Shown here: one piece after another, positions 1-14,232 of the stretch | How positions within the stretch are numbered: the first letter of the stretch is position 1 | How the letters are laid out: each line of letters starts with the position of its first letter | DNA from: Nymphaea colorata | Lineage: Eukaryota > Streptophyta > Magnoliopsida > Nymphaeales > Nymphaeaceae | Length of the DNA: 22,325 bases | Direction: 5' to 3' | NCBI RefSeq assembly: GCF_008831285.2 | Contig: NW_022204659.1 | Span: 27,501 to 49,825 of the forward strand | Position numbers and translations under genes: made by a program | The notes under the pieces: model-generated | What the model was told of the DNA's origin: nothing | The model's input: the letters and a program-made list of their open reading frames with translations, nothing else | Databases searched by the model: none

Positions 1-42
1 TTTGCCAAGGAGAAGATGCGGGTTCGATTCCCGCTATCCGCC
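1..42 (+). tRNA. trnG-GCC: tRNA-Gly (GCC), 3' part only
   Basis: Only the 3' part of this tRNA lies in the window. It begins in the anticodon loop, with the GCC anticodon at 4-6. It continues through the anticodon stem, the T-arm containing GGTTCGATTCC, and the 3' acceptor strand TATCCGC ending near 41, with the discriminator base at 42. The 5' half, including D-arm and the 5' acceptor strand, lies before base 1. The unspliced tRNA-Gly(GCC) next to trnfM is the usual plastid arrangement. Identity rests on the anticodon and the neighbour. Confidence 0.9.
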
Positions 43-213
43 CATGGTGGAGTAATGTAATATGAGATGAGAAATTATCCGGTATAGTTTATATACCTAC
101 TATAGTGTAGTGGTTGTATTTTCTTTTACTCAGACTCCCAGTTCATTAAGGTGAAAGAATCAGACTTCAAATAAATAGATATAAATTTTGACAAATACAA
201 AGAAAAAAATATG

Positions 214-287
214 TTGCGGAGACAGGATTTGAACCCGTGACCTCAAGGTTATGAGCCTTGCGAGCTACCAAACTGCTCTACCCCGCG
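214..287 (-). tRNA. trnfM-CAU: Initiator tRNA-fMet (CAU)
   Basis: A complete 74-nt initiator tRNA on the minus strand. It starts with CGCGGGG at 287 and has a CAU anticodon in the loop CTCATAA. Its T-arm contains GGGTTCAAATCC. The first base C1 stands opposite A72, the unpaired end that marks bacterial-type initiator tRNAs. It carries formyl-methionine for plastid translation initiation. The trnG-trnfM-rps14 neighbourhood is the standard non-grass plastid order. Confidence 0.96.
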
Positions 288-332
288 CTGACGAACTCGG
301 AACTAATGACTAATGAACGAATAGGGATTAGA

Positions 333-448
333 GGTGCCCCTATACCAGATTGATATGAATAGTATAGCCTATTCGTACAGAATGGTAAAGGGTGCCCCTA
401 TACCAGATTGATATGAATAGTATAGCCTATTCGTACAGAATGGTAAAG
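333..448. repeat. Perfect 2 x 58-bp tandem duplication
   Basis: Two identical, directly adjacent 58-bp copies lie at 333-390 and 391-448, in the trnfM-rps14 spacer. Each starts GGTGCCCC and ends AATGGTAAAG. A short GG after 448 starts a third copy that then diverges. The lack of any difference between copies suggests recent slipped-strand or unequal-recombination duplication. No gene is affected. Confidence 0.97.
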
Positions 449-504
449 GGGGCTCCTCTAATAGAAATGAATAGAAATAGGACTTGGAAGGGATCTTTTT
501 ATCC

Positions 505-806
505 CTACCAACTTGATCTTGTTGCCCCCGGCAACAAACATGCATGAACCATTTCGCGGAGTACGTGTCCGGATAGCCCAAAGTCTCGATAGTTAGCTCT
601 GGGTCTTCCGGTCAAAAAACAGCGTCGATGAAGACGTATAGGTGCACTATTACGTGGTGGGGATTGCAATTTTACATGAATTTCCCATTTCTCGTCCAAC
701 GATGAAACTTTGCTTATTTCTTTTTTGAGGATCGACGAATCAAATGATATTTCTCTTCTAATTTCTGCCTCTTCTTCTCCCTCTGAATCAAACTTTTCCT
801 TGCCAT
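505..806 (-). CDS. rps14: 30S ribosomal protein S14, frame broken by one missing base
   Basis: This encodes plastid ribosomal protein uS14 of the small subunit. The ATG at 806-804 opens [12 protein letters not shown], and the C-terminus ends GATRSSW before TAG at 507-505. The span is 302 bp, exactly one short of the usual 303 (100 aa plus stop). The missing base is in an A-run (six T on the plus strand at 721-726, seven expected). As written, translation stops after codon 30; the remaining 70 residues are conserved in the next frame. Codon 27 (TCA) and codon 50 (CCA) are unedited forms of two well-known C-to-U editing sites. It is the last gene of the psaA-psaB-rps14 operon, 149 bp after psaB. 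I read the break as a likely sequencing error. Confidence 0.93.
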
Positions 807-873
807 AATGGTGTAGTTCCTATTATTACCAATGATACACAATACAGATCGGATCCTAGATGTATAAATATAA

Positions 874-933
874 GAAGGCGCGCCCCCTCTCCATCGAAAT
901 AAAAAATGAGATTTTTTTTGATATCGCGCCTTC
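874..933. repeat. Inverted repeat in psaB-rps14 spacer
   Basis: A perfect 9-bp inverted repeat, GAAGGCGCG at 874-882 and CGCGCCTTC at 925-933, encloses a 42-nt AT-rich loop. It is GC-rich in an AT-rich spacer. A transcript of the psaA-psaB-rps14 operon could fold here, possibly as an RNA-processing or stability element. That role is inference. Confidence 0.5.
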
Positions 934-955
934 CTTTTGAAAATAAATAATCAAC

Positions 956-3178
<2,223 letters not shown>

Positions 3179-3185
3179 CTAGCCA

Positions 3186-6083
<2,898 letters not shown>

Positions 6084-8137
6084 TTATTCGAACCGCCCTG
6101 TGATCTTCAACCAATTCTGTGCTTCAATATAATTACCTGGAGTAAGCGCTATGGCTTGTTTCCAATACTCAGCAGCTTGATCGAACCAAGCCTCCGCAAT
6201 TTCTGAATCTCCCTGTCGAATGGCCTCTTCTCCCCGGTCGGAATAGGTAGGTCAATTCCTTCCCTTAGAACCGTACTTGAGAGTTTCCTGCCTCATACGG
6301 CTCAGCAGTCAACTCTTTTTTGGCGTTACATCTTTCTTAATCTACCGTATCTAGCTGAATGAGATTTATCGGAGATCTATCCCTTCTTGGATTAGCCAAA
6401 TCAAATAACCTGAAGAGGTTAAGTTAATTACATGAGTTTCAAACTCCGATTTGGATCAATAATCAGTTTTATCTCTTCTCCCACTCTCAGAAGAATGAAG
6501 CATAGATATCTCCCTCTATCATTAGAGTTTTCTGAAAGTTAACTATCTCGGTTTCGTCTAGAAATTCATATAGAATCTTTGAAAAAGACTTTCTTCGATA
6601 AGAAAAAAGGACTTACTCTCCTTGGGATCTGATACTACACCGCTGCTCAATACCTTAGTGGATCAACCCTATTACATAAGTTGATTCCTAACTTTTATGT
6701 CATATTATGACATACATAAGTAAGCAGGTCTTATTGTATCGGCCAAAAACCTCAATAATTGATCTTTACGGTGCTTCTTTTATCAATTAGATCCTTTATC
6801 CATAGAATCTAGTATAAGGGCTATACTTAGTTCTTCATATATCGGCTTCTATGAAGTCTGTTTTTTTGCTACAGCTTCTAAAAATCGTTCCCCTTTGGAC
6901 AATGGATATGTAGAAAGCCTATTTTTTTTGTTTCTCCTTAGATTTCCTAGTACTAGCAATAGGAGGTTTTAATACTAGCGGATTTGATCTTTCTTTCCTT
7001 CTTTCTATTTCTATAGTAGAGATAGTCGCACGTAATGGCAGATCACGGCCATATTATTAGAAGCTTGTGGTAAGAATGGATTTCGTTCTAGTGCTCGGAA
7101 ATAATATTCCAAAGCCTTCGTATGTTCTCCGTTACTTGTGTGTATAAGGCCTATATTATAGAGTATATAACTTCGATCGTAGGGATCAATTTCTGGTCGC
7201 ATAGCTTCATAATAATTCTGTAAAGCTTCCGCATAATTTCCTTCAGATTGAGCTGACATCCGTTACGGTCGTTCATTCCAAGAATCTCCGTTCCAGAACC
7301 GTACGTGAGATTTCCATCTCATACGGCTCCTCCCTTCTGCGCATAATATAATATTAAGGGAAATAATCCATGGAATCAAACCAAAACCAAAAAGATTTAA
7401 ATATTTTCCTTATGAACTGACAGGGGCTAGTGTTTTTACAAGAAATCTCTAGCCAGCCTTCCTGCAAGAGGTCTTTTCTTACTTAATACCAAACATGTTG
7501 GTCTTTCTTAGAGAAAAATGGTAACTCCAGCAATTTCTTTGTTCTTAACGCCCCCTATTTCCAGGAATTAGTCACTTCAACGATCTTTGATGGTTATACG
7601 GGTATCCAAAGTACGAACGAGATGGATGTTTGTTGTCCTAACCATTCTTGGTAGTCCCGATCCCGATAAGAAGAAGGGGGAATTATATAACAAAGTTTTC
7701 GTTTTGTTGATTCCTAGGTGTAGTGCTTCTTCCCCTATGCCACCTATTGGCACTATTACAGTAGAATTGACATGCAATACAGAACCTATAGGTGTAACCT
7801 TTCGCTCAATACTAGAATCGACAATTGAAGCATCTGAGGTTGCATCAATCGAGGATACACGACAGAAGGGATTGCTCTATCTCCAAACTTCACCTTCACC
7901 AAGCGTAGGTTTTTACCAATCTTTTTCTTTCCATACCGAATCGTGTCTCTTTTTGTAAGAATAAGAATAAATGAAATAGAGTGGTAAGTAAGAAAAAAGG
8001 AATCAAATCGCACCATCTCTGTAATAGGTAAATGCCTCTTTTTCTCCCGAAGTTGTCGGAATTATTCGTAATAAGATATTGGCTACAATTGAAGAGGTTT
8101 TATCAATAAAATTTCCATTTATCCGAGATCTAGGCAT
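6084..8137 (-). CDS. ycf3: Photosystem I assembly protein Ycf3, three exons
   Basis: Ycf3 (Pafl) is a tetratricopeptide-repeat chaperone needed for photosystem I assembly on the stromal face of the thylakoid. The gene has three minus-strand exons: 8014-8137 (124 bp), 7032-7261 (230 bp) and 6084-6236 (153 bp). Spliced, they give exactly 168 aa, the normal length. Exon 1 starts [10 protein letters not shown]; exon 2 carries the TPR segments ([35 protein letters not shown]); exon 3 ends [10 protein letters not shown]. Boundaries follow group II rules (introns begin GTGCGA, end in AC). Codons 15 (TCT, Ser for Phe), 64 (CCA, Pro for Leu) and 109 (TCT, Ser for Phe) look like C-to-U editing targets. 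The frame is intact. Confidence 0.96.
6237..7031 (-). other. ycf3 intron 2 (group II)
   Basis: This 795-bp intron lies between ycf3 exons 2 and 3. It begins GTGCGACT at 7031 and ends TTCCGAC at 6237. Domain V is recognisable at 6268-6303, with the paired arms GAGCCGTATGAGG and GTACGGTTC and the catalytic AGC. It contains no reading frame resembling a maturase, so splicing depends on trans-acting factors. Confidence 0.9.
7262..8013 (-). other. ycf3 intron 1 (group II)
   Basis: This 752-bp intron lies between ycf3 exons 1 and 2. It begins GTGCGA at 8013 and ends CCGTAAC at 7262. Domain V is a 34-nt hairpin at 7296-7329 (GAGCCGTATGAGA paired with TCTCACGTACGGTTC). No maturase is encoded; the open frames seen on either strand inside it are not recognisable proteins. 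Confidence 0.9.
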
Positions 8138-8930
8138 AGTTTGCAATCCATTTTATAATTCTTCTCATTACCCCTCGCGGGTAAATGATCCCACAACAAA
8201 GGAATTGTACGATACGAAATGACATAAAAAAAAAAGACTAATAACTAATTAAACTAATTATAAAATCAAAAAATGTGGATCTTTTACTCAGTACTTTTGG
8301 GAAGGGATCAATAAGGAACTATTTGAATACGGTTGGATTTTCGATTCCAATTTAGTAGTATACCAATGAGACTATTAGCTATTTCATTGAAATGCAAGAA
8401 TCAAGGAATTTTTTCTACAGATTCTAATACTAATATAATAAACAATAACCTATCCTATCATAACCTAACCAAAATTGGATTTCATTATGATAATAAAAAA
8501 ATGGAATAAGCATTCCATGATAAAAATGGGGTAAGGATAACTATCCATTTTGTGTGCATAGCGTGTAGACACCATAAGATTATAGAATGAAAATCCATGG
8601 GATGATTCATCAATTTGTAATAGATCCATAGCTCATGGGAGGGATTATTTTTGAAAAATCTGAAATGAAACTGGAAAGGATCCATCGGTTGATTCATTCC
8701 AACCCGTTGGTTTAATCCGGTAGAAATCAAATATCAATAAGATGGGAGCGTCCGTCGTCTTGACAAGGATGAATACGTTTTTCTTTTTTATCCCTCGAAA
8801 CTTGAAGGAAGATCGTTCCTTGACAAAAAGTTTGATATGATAATGGATCGGTCGTACCTGTACTAAATAATATGAGTGACTCGCTATTCACTTGGTTTCT
8901 GGGTCATAATTAATAAGATAAGGTTATGTA
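8138..8930. other. ycf3-trnS-GGA intergenic spacer
   Basis: A 793-bp AT-rich spacer that should carry the promoter for ycf3 (minus) and for trnS-GGA (plus). A TTGACA hexamer at 8820-8825 precedes trnS, but no well-spaced -10 follows it. No gene is supported. Confidence 0.65.
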
Positions 8931-9017
8931 GGAGAGATGGCCGAGTGGTTCAAGGCGTAGCATTGGAAATGCTATGTAGGCTTTTGTTTACCGAGGGTTC
9001 GAATCCCTCTCTTTCCG
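8931..9017 (+). tRNA. trnS-GGA: tRNA-Ser (GGA)
   Basis: A complete 87-nt class II serine tRNA on the plus strand, starting GGAGAGATGGCCGAGTGG and ending CTCTCTTTCCG. The anticodon loop TTGGAAA carries GGA, closed by the AGCAT/ATGCT stem. A long variable arm (TAGGCTTTTGTTTACCG) marks the serine class. It lies between the minus-strand ycf3 and rps4, as usual. Confidence 0.97.
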
Positions 9018-9333
9018 TATCCTCATCTAATTCACCAACGTTACCAACCACACAATGTATCAAATACCAATTGATACCGTTATTCTAAGAGAAGAGAAAG
9101 ACCCTTCTTTTCTTTCTTTATAGAGATTTTTTTCTATTCCTAATTACTGTGCTGTGATACGTAAAAGGAAAAGAACAAAAAGAGGGGGAAGAAAAGAGCG
9201 GACAGTGAATGAAAATATCACTGCTGATCCATTTGCGATACGTGAATGGGATCAAAATCCGTATCAAATCCCTCTACTTCTTTCAGCGAAAAAAGGGACA
9301 AAATTGTCCTAACCTTTGCTGGGTATTTTAGGT
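9018..9333. other. trnS-rps4 intergenic spacer
   Basis: 316 bp of purine-rich and AT-rich sequence between the 3' end of trnS-GGA and the 3' end of rps4, which converge here. No gene or clear terminator hairpin was recognised. Confidence 0.6.
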
Positions 9334-9939
9334 TCAAGTTTGTCGGGAATAATATTCTACGATTAGCAATTCATTGACTTTCAAACCGACCCATTTACTA
9401 TCTATTATTTGATTGACTACCCCTTTATATTGCAATGAGTGCAGAGTCAAATGTTTTGGCAATTCCGCGTTGGAGGATGAATCCATATGATTTTGAATCA
9501 AAGCTCTGGATCTTTGTTTATCCTTCGTAGTAATAATATCTCGGGGTTTGCAGCGATAACTTGGTATATCCACTAGACGACCATTAACTAAAATATGTCC
9601 ATGGTTAACTAATTGCCTGGCTCCAGGAATAGTTGAAGCCATACCCAATCGAAAAAGAATGTTATCCAAACGCATCTCAAGTAGTTGCAGTAAAACTTGA
9701 CCCGTCGAACCGTTTGCTTTTCCAGCGATACGAACATATCGAAGTAGTTGTCGCTCCGTCAGACCATAATGAAAACGCAATTTCTGTTTTTCTTCTAAAC
9801 GAATACGATATTGAGATCTTTTCCCGGAGCGGGATTGGTTTCTAAGATCACTTGCGGACCTAGGTTTTTTACTAGTTAGTCCCGGCAAAGCCCCCAGACG
9901 GCGTATTTTTTTAAAACGAGGTCCTCGGTAACGAGACAT
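9334..9939 (-). CDS. rps4: 30S ribosomal protein S4
   Basis: Plastid uS4 is a primary 16S rRNA-binding protein that nucleates small-subunit assembly. The 201-aa frame is intact and of normal length, from [11 protein letters not shown] to the conserved VEYYSRQT C-terminus. The S4 RNA-binding domain lies near residues 85-150 ([17 protein letters not shown], then a stretch starting [15 protein letters not shown]). A Shine-Dalgarno-like AAGGAGT sits about 5-11 nt before the ATG at 9939. It is probably transcribed on the minus strand alone or downstream of trnT-UGU. The residues TTKDKQRS and GLTSKKPRS resemble monocot-type Rps4, a weak taxonomic hint. Confidence 0.98.
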   Translation of the reverse strand: MSRYRGPRFKKIRRLGALPGLTSKKPRSASDLRNQSRSGKRSQYRIRLEEKQKLRFHYGLTERQLLRYVRIAGKANGSTGQVLLQLLEMRLDNILFRLGMASTIPGARQLVNHGHILVNGRLVDIPSYRCKPRDIITTKDKQRSRALIQNHMDSSSNAELPKHLTLHSLQYKGVVNQIIDSKWVGLKVNELLIVEYYSRQT

Positions 9940-10294
9940 AAAGACTCCTTATTTTAAAGAATAGGATAAACCTTAAGACTGAACTAAACGATAAACAAAG
10001 CGAAACCCACTGAAGTGCTAATGCTAAAAAGAGAAATTAGATGAATTGTATCAATACCCGTATTATTTTGTATATATGTATACATGGTAAGTAAGTATCC
10101 CACGATTTGTTCTATAGAGATACAACTGCTCCAATAAGTTTTTTACTCATAATTGAATTGGAATGTAAGTTCCTGCGACATAGACATAATAGATCGGGAA
10201 CCCGAGATTTGGAAGAAAAAAGGGAAGAGTCTTTTCACTATTCCTTTATCTCAAGGAGACATTATCAATCATGGATAAAAAATCGATAGGAAAA
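9940..10294. other. rps4-trnT intergenic spacer
   Basis: 355 bp, AT-rich, presumably containing the rps4 5' leader and promoter. Short ATGTATACAT-type palindromic sequence occurs near 10075-10085. No gene is supported. Confidence 0.6.
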
Positions 10295-10367
10295 AGCCGG
10301 CTATCGGAGTCGAACCGATGACCATCGCATTACAAATGCGATGCTCTAACCTCTGAGCTAAGCGGGC
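10295..10367 (-). tRNA. trnT-UGU: tRNA-Thr (UGU)
   Basis: A complete 73-nt minus-strand tRNA, starting GCCCGCTTAGCTCAG at 10367 and ending ATAGCCGGCT. The anticodon loop is TTTGTAA within the stem CGCAT/ATGCG, giving UGU. The T-loop GGTTCGACTCC is present. The acceptor stem has a C4-C69 mismatch between GCCCGCT and AGCCGGC. Confidence 0.96.
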
Positions 10368-10826
10368 TCAACTCACATAACATAAAAATAAAATAGTGAG
10401 TTAGTTCAGTAAGCTGCTGTGATCTTAGCTTATTATAGCTAAGCTAGTCTATTTAGTTATAACGGATCTAGCCTAAGAATGCAATCTGGATCATAATGAG
10501 ATTATGCACTCCTCTGATTTTATTCGTAAAGATAGGAAAAAGAAGAAGAATATTGACCGTTCCACTATTTCATATCGAGCAGGGAAAATGCGCGGAGGAG
10601 AGGCAGATATATGTGGGATATAGCTATCCATATTGAATTGCGGATACATCAATGATAGAATCATTTCTGGTTCTGATTGAACCAAACACTGGTCTGGTAG
10701 AGCTGAAAGGGTTAAAAATAGGATTTTTTCCGATATCGGATCGGTATTTAATGAATTGAATGGTTCTAACAGAAAGGAAAGAGGGGAATGGAATCACAAT
10801 AGGGTCCCGGCCTCAAAAGAAAGAAA
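10368..10826. other. trnT-trnL intergenic spacer
   Basis: 459 bp between divergent trnT-UGU (minus) and trnL-UAA (plus), so it should hold promoters for both. A perfect 7-bp hairpin CTTAGCT/AGCTAAG lies at 10424-10443. No protein gene is recognised. Confidence 0.6.
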
Positions 10827-11445
10827 GGGGATATGGCGAAATTGGTAGACGCTACGGACTTGATTGAATTGAGCCTTGGTATGGAAACCTACTAAGTGGT
10901 AACTTCCAAATTCAGAGAAACCCTGGAATTAAAAATGGGCAATCCTGAGCCAAATCCTGTTTACAGAAAACAAGGGTTCCTTTCCTAGAAAGCGAGAATC
11001 AAAAAAGGATAGGTGCAGAGACTCAATGGAAGCTGTTCCAACGAATGGGGTTGAGGGGTTGGTAGAAGAATCTATCCATCGGAACTCTGAGGGGATGATC
11101 CTATGTACTGAAATATCAACTGAAATATCAAACGATTAATCACAACCCGAATCCTTATTTTTTTTATTTTCTTATTTATATATATTAATATATATGAAAT
11201 ATATTAATAATTAGTTCATAACTCTTGTGTTCTGAATCGATTCCAATTTGAAAGAAAAATAAAATATTCAGTGATAAAATCATTCACTCCAGAGTATAAG
11301 GCTGGGAGAGAAATGACTGATCGAACGAGAATAAAGATAGAGTCCCATTCTACCTGTCAATGCTGACAACAATGCAATTTGTTTGTAGTAGGAGGAAAAT
11401 CCGTCGACTTTAGAAATCGTGAGGGTTCGAGTCCCTCTATCCCCA
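10827..11445 (+). tRNA. trnL-UAA: tRNA-Leu (UAA), split by a group I intron
   Basis: The 5' exon is 10827-10861 (35 nt, GGGGATATGGCGAAATTGG to GGACTT). The 3' exon is 11396-11445 (50 nt, AAAATCCGTCGAC to CTATCCCCA). Joined they give an 85-nt leucine tRNA. The anticodon stem ACGGA/TCCGT closes a CTTAAAA loop, so the UAA anticodon is interrupted after its first base. The position is the one shared by cyanobacterial and plastid trnL introns. The tRNA has a variable arm typical of leucine tRNAs. Confidence 0.97.
10862..11395 (+). other. trnL-UAA group I intron
   Basis: A 534-bp intron. Conserved group I core segments are visible: a P-like element with AATTCAGAGAAACCCTGG, a Q-like AATCCTGAGCC, and the R-like GTGCAGAGACTCAATGG near 11012-11028. 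An AT-rich run of ATATATTAAT-type repeats near 11175-11215 lies in a variable loop region. No homing endonuclease is encoded. Confidence 0.95.
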
Positions 11446-11835
11446 AGTCCCCAAGAAATGCCTAGTTTACGACCTAAACATTTATCCTCTTTTTTCGCCA
11501 GCGCTTCCAAATTAGAAGCGGGTCAAAATTATATATGATATTCATTCGCTCGACTCTTTGACAAACGGATCCTAGCAGTTTCTCTCTTGCTTCAGCAGCT
11601 AAATGCAGTATATGTCCAAACGAACATAACCATAACATATGTATATGTATTATTTGTATACAAGGATATACAAGGAATCCCATTATTGAATCATTCATAG
11701 TTCATATCCCTTACAAATAAAGGTTTAAAAAAAATCCAAAGAAAAAGAAATCCCAGGACTTGTAATGTTTCTTTAGTACCTTTAAATTAATTGACACAGA
11801 TACATGTCCTCCAGTAGGATAATGTATAGAGGACG
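11446..11835. other. trnL-trnF intergenic spacer
   Basis: A 390-bp spacer, the region widely used in plant systematics. Apart from the promoter-like pair next to trnF, noted separately, nothing gene-like is seen and no trnF pseudocopies were found. Confidence 0.7.
11791..11820 (+). promoter_or_regulatory. Sigma70-type promoter-like pair before trnF
   Basis: TTGACA at 11791-11796 and TAGGAT at 11815-11820 are 18 bp apart and end 15 bp before trnF-GAA. This matches the -35/-10 pair described in this spacer in other plants (TTGACA with GAGGAT-like). Whether it is active in this plant is inference. Confidence 0.55.
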
Positions 11836-11908
11836 GTCGGGATAGCTCAGCTGGTAGAGCAGAGGACTGAAAATCCTCGTGTCACCAGTTCAAATCTGGT
11901 TCCTGGCA
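11836..11908 (+). tRNA. trnF-GAA: tRNA-Phe (GAA)
   Basis: A complete 73-nt tRNA, GTCGGGATAGCTCAGCTGG to TTCCTGGCA. The anticodon loop CTGAAAA carries GAA, and the T-arm contains CCAGTTCAAATCTGG. Base 2 is T rather than the common C, giving a U-G wobble with G71, which is tolerated. Confidence 0.97.
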
Positions 11909-12562
11909 TATGGTTAATGTATCGAAATGTATATATACAAAGAGAAAATGAATATGGATCGGGATACAATACATATTCGTTACATTCATAGTCTAGTAGT
12001 TATTCATCGAGGTATCTACAACATACATCCCGACCCTTGTGGATCGGCAAAGGAATATATTCCTTCTTCTTTTTTGTTTGTCCCTACTATCCTTCCTTTG
12101 GCTCATGTTAATACTCCATACATATCCGAAGTTGTCTGAAAGACACAGAAGTCTCGTCTGTTCAGAGGGTTGAGGGGTAGGAATAGAAAAGATCATTTCC
12201 GATCCAGTACAAATCCAATCTGATCCCTTTTCATTTCTTAATTTTCCCATTTTTTTCGCCCTTCCCACATTTTTTGCTTTCCGGGGCCCATCTAAGTGAT
12301 GGGCGCGGTACATAGTTCATGATGTATCTTTTGATTCATCCTATTGGCTCCGCCCATCCCCCAATGGATATGATACTTTGCATTGCATATTGGGTAATAT
12401 TAATTTACTCGAATTAATTATATATAAATAAACCTCGAACCCCCCCTTTTTTATCCCATCATAATACGAATGACATGAGAGTCCAGTTACTCTATCTAGA
12501 CGAGAAAGAACGTAAAAATACTCCTTCTTGAGTCTTGTAAGCTAAGATAAGTTTCTTATCAT
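11909..12562. other. trnF-ndhJ intergenic spacer
   Basis: A 654-bp spacer between convergent trnF (plus) and ndhJ (minus). A perfect 16-nt palindrome, AAGGAATATATTCCTT, lies at 12050-12065. A C-run of six bases occurs near 12440. Open frames here have no recognisable homology. Confidence 0.65.
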
Positions 12563-13039
12563 TCAATAAGCATCCTGTAGTTCATAGAAATTAGGGGCAA
12601 TATAATCCTTGCGTAGGGGCCAACCAATCCAACTTTCGGGCATCAAAATCCGTTTCATGCGTGGATGATTATCATAAGAGATTCCCAACATATCATAAGA
12701 CTCCCGTTCTTGAAAATCGGCGCTTTTCCAAATCCAGAAAACAGACGGGATTCTAGGATTACTCCTTGGGACAAATACTTTTATGCATACCTCTTCCGGT
12801 TGGTCCACACCATACTGTATTCTCGTCAGATGATACACACTAGCTAGCAATCCACCCGGTGCTACATCGTAGGCACATTGGGAACGTAGATAATTGTAAC
12901 CATATACGTATGAAATGACAGCAATGGAGTACCAATCCTCGGGCTTTATTTGTAAAGTCTCTACTCCTTGGTAATCAAAGCCCAAAGATCTATGAACCAG
13001 CTCGTGTTTCACTAGCCAAGCGGATGAACGACCCTGCAT
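12563..13039 (-). CDS. ndhJ: NDH complex subunit J
   Basis: NdhJ is a peripheral-arm subunit of the plastid NDH complex (30-kDa/NuoC family), which takes part in cyclic electron flow around photosystem I. The 158-aa frame starting [12 protein letters not shown] has the normal length; an open extension upstream lacks conserved sequence, so the internal ATG at 13039 is preferred. The family signature [22 protein letters not shown] is split across residues about 127-148 ([13 protein letters not shown] visible). Codon 43 is TCA (Ser) where Leu is usual, a likely C-to-U editing site. It lies 100 bp after ndhK in the ndhC-ndhK-ndhJ operon. Intact. Confidence 0.98.
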   Translation of the reverse strand: MQGRSSAWLVKHELVHRSLGFDYQGVETLQIKPEDWYSIAVISYVYGYNYLRSQCAYDVAPGGLLASVYHLTRIQYGVDQPEEVCIKVFVPRSNPRIPSVFWIWKSADFQERESYDMLGISYDNHPRMKRILMPESWIGWPLRKDYIAPNFYELQDAY

Positions 13040-13139
13040 CTTCTTGATCTCCCCCACATATTTATATGAGTATTTGACATTGACGATGAAATTTATGAAG
13101 ATTGATCCACCGTTTGTTATTCTGCACAAAACATCCTAT

Positions 13140-13879
13140 TTAATTCACTAATTCGTGAGAAGATACTGAACTCTTGTATTTGAAAAATGCTTCAGAAGGT
13201 ATCTCTGAAGTCGATGTCGATTGATAGAGTAATCCTTGATCGTAATTTACAGCACGAGTACTGCGTCCAAGATGAAACTTGTGATTAGTAGTAAAACATC
13301 GATTTTCCTGTTGGGCCCCCGTTCTATCTTCATAGATTTCTCGAGATACCTTCTTACGAAGTTTCGTTATAGCGTCTATAATTGCCTCTGGTTTAGGTGG
13401 GCAGCCTGGCAAATAAACATCGACGGGATTAACTTATCGACTCCCCGAACGGTACTATAAGAATCGGTACTGAACATTCCTCCTGTAATAGTACAGGCTC
13501 CCATAGCAATTACATATTTTGGTTCAGGCATTTGTTCATATAGTCTTACTAAAGAAGGAGCCATTTTCATTGTTACTGTACCGGCTGTTAAAATAAGGTC
13601 GGCTTGCCTAGGACTTGATCTTGGCACCAGTCCATAACGATCAAAATCGAATCGGGAGCCTATTAATGAGGCAAATTCAATGAAGCAACAACTGGTACCG
13701 TAGAGAAGCGGCCATAAACTGGAAAGTCTTGACCAATTCGAAAGATCATTCAATGTAGTTGAAATAACTGAATTGGGGGTTGTTCGGTCAAAGAGCGGAA
13801 ACTCCATAGAATTCATAACTGTCTCAATGGAACCCTTTCCTTCTTTTTTATTGTCTGAATATTCAGGAGCTAAGACCAT
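13140..13879 (-). CDS. ndhK: NDH complex subunit K, frame broken by one missing base
   Basis: NdhK (NuoB family) binds the N2-type 4Fe-4S cluster in the connecting module of the plastid NDH complex. The ATG at 13879 ([12 protein letters not shown]) overlaps the end of ndhC: the ndhC TAG starts 4 nt inside it, the arrangement reported to drive ndhC-coupled translation in tobacco. The span is 740 bp, one short of 741 (246 aa plus stop). A G-run at 13425-13427 has three bases where four are expected, shifting the frame after GVDKLIP. The Cys-Cys pair (GTSCCFIEF) and the GACTITGG cysteine lie before the break. The fourth ligand (PGCPPKPE) lies after it, in frame with a normal C-terminus ending SSHELVN. 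Confidence 0.94.
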
Positions 13880-14232
13880 TCCAATGCTCCTTTTCGCCAT
13901 GCATAAACTGAACCAACAACTGGGATAAGCACGAAAATCAAAGCTTCTATAAACACGTATACGCCCAATATATCAAAACTCACGGCCCATGGATAAAGAA
14001 AGACCGTTTCGACATCAAAAACAACAAAAACGAGAGCAAACATGTAATAGCGGATTCGGAATTGTATCCAAGCATCCCCTATTGGTTCTATACCCGATTC
14101 ATAACTGGAGAGCTTCTCTGGTCCTTCACTAATTGGGGCTAAAACCCCGGAAATTATAAATGCCAAAATAGGAATAACACTTGATATCATTAGAAATGCC
14201 CAGAAAATATCATATTCGTAAAGCAGAAACAT
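13870..14232 (-). CDS. ndhC: NDH complex subunit C
   Basis: NdhC (NuoA family) is a 120-aa membrane subunit of the plastid NDH complex with three predicted transmembrane helices (around residues 9-31, 64-84 and 88-110). The frame is intact, from [10 protein letters not shown] to the conserved [10 protein letters not shown] end. The motif SSYESGIEP with [15 protein letters not shown] is diagnostic. GGAG lies about 6-9 nt before the ATG at 14232. It is the first gene of ndhC-ndhK-ndhJ and its last codons overlap ndhK. Codon 104 is CCA (Pro) where Leu is usual, a candidate C-to-U site. Confidence 0.98.
   Translation of the reverse strand: MFLLYEYDIFWAFLMISSVIPILAFIISGVLAPISEGPEKLSSYESGIEPIGDAWIQFRIRYYMFALVFVVFDVETVFLYPWAVSFDILGVYVFIEALIFVLIPVVGSVYAWRKGALEWS

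Noticed and set aside
7587-7958. Plus-strand open frame of about 120 codons
   Set aside because: It lies antisense inside ycf3 intron 1, has no recognisable protein similarity, and the intron has clear group II ends and domain V.
8820-8844. TTGACA with a GATAAT-like hexamer before trnS-GGA
   Set aside because: The spacing is about 13 bp, too short for a standard sigma70-type promoter, so I did not list it.
11993-12313. Minus-strand open frame in the trnF-ndhJ spacer
   Set aside because: No similarity, no start context, and the region is a variable plastid spacer.
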